64,000 nt of DNA, taken from positions 24,032,157 to 24,096,156 of the forward strand of contig OY741268.1 in the NCBI GenBank assembly GCA_963514095.1. Direction: 5' to 3'. Below are positions 63,750-64,000 of this stretch, piece by piece. Made by a program: the position numbers and the translations under genes. The stretch is from Eutrigla gurnardus (taxonomy: Eukaryota; Chordata; Actinopteri; Perciformes; Triglidae). The notes under the pieces are model-generated. The model searched no databases. It was not told where the DNA came from and saw only the letters and a program-made list of their open reading frames with translations. Each line of letters begins with the position of its first letter. The stretch's first letter is position 1.

Positions 63750-64000
63750 TAATGGTGAAATCGGACTGTTTTTACTTGTTGAAGAGCCATAAATGACATA
63801 AAATAACACCCATTATTAAGAACACTCTGGCCTGTTCGAGGGTGATGACGTTTAATGTCCCCAACAGGGTTTTATTGAGCAACTTGTTAGCAACAGCCTT
63901 TTTATCACAGGTAGAAGCTTCAAAACTCACAGGGTATTTACCGACGTGTTTTATGTCGTAGAACAAAACGTGAAACCCACATAAGCTTTTGTTAACCACA
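63750..64000 (-). other. Open frame of 75 codons at the window edge, unrecognised
   Basis: Minus-strand frame 63772-63999 (ends IMGVILCHLWLFNK). It is protein-like in composition (CGFHVLFYDIKHVGKYPVSF) and might be an exon continuing beyond the window. It has no known motif. Confidence 0.25.

Overview
The window looks like an accessory, repeat-dense stretch of a ray-finned (teleost) fish chromosome. This rests on the mix of elements present: Rex3-like RTE LINE with a GATG tail, fish-type L1, BEL/Pao, several Ty3/gypsy lineages, a Ty1/copia element, a class-I-like endogenous retrovirus (ERV), a Harbinger-like element, and a spliced gene of the DUF4806 family common in fish. The species cannot be fixed from the sequence. 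No bacterial, CRISPR, rRNA or tRNA gene was seen.

Layout. (a) 1-1464: unique or low-copy DNA with one possible zinc-finger exon and a short fish repeat. (b) 1465-14007: about 2.2 tandem copies of an unidentified ~1.6 kb repeat ('family A'). They are split by a 5'-truncated Rex3-like LINE (2250-3570, minus) and by gypsy-1 (4749-12597, plus). The array is cut at 14007 by a copia element (14008-29668, minus). That copia element carries a 2.75 kb Harbinger-like insertion in its 3' LTR (14142-16891) and a 9.1 kb ERV in its 5' leader (20212-29332). (c) 29669-30178: GATATC-rich array. 30179-~31870: 5' LTR and broken gag of a truncated gypsy-3. (d) ~31871-48978: an esterase-ORF1 LINE split by gypsy-2 (32064-47881). 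The 3' LTR of gypsy-2 is itself split by a BEL/Pao element (39494-47101). (e) 48979-53750: short repeats, duplicated blocks and MITE-like sequences. (f) 53753-57434 (minus): a multi-exon DUF4806 gene whose exons contain two coding minisatellites. (g) 58466-63734: a 5'-truncated L1 with a full-length ORF2.

Target-site duplications and paralogous 'empty sites' inside the same window give the insertion order without outside data. Family A is oldest, then Rex3-like, gypsy-1 and copia (mutual order unknown), then the Harbinger-like element and ERV within copia. Separately, LINE came first, then gypsy-2, then BEL. The ERV and the BEL element are the youngest, because their LTR pairs look identical by eye. 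The BEL polyprotein is open over about 2000 codons and L1 ORF2 over 1275. The ERV has a broken pol, a stop in env and no recognisable capsid, nucleocapsid or protease region.
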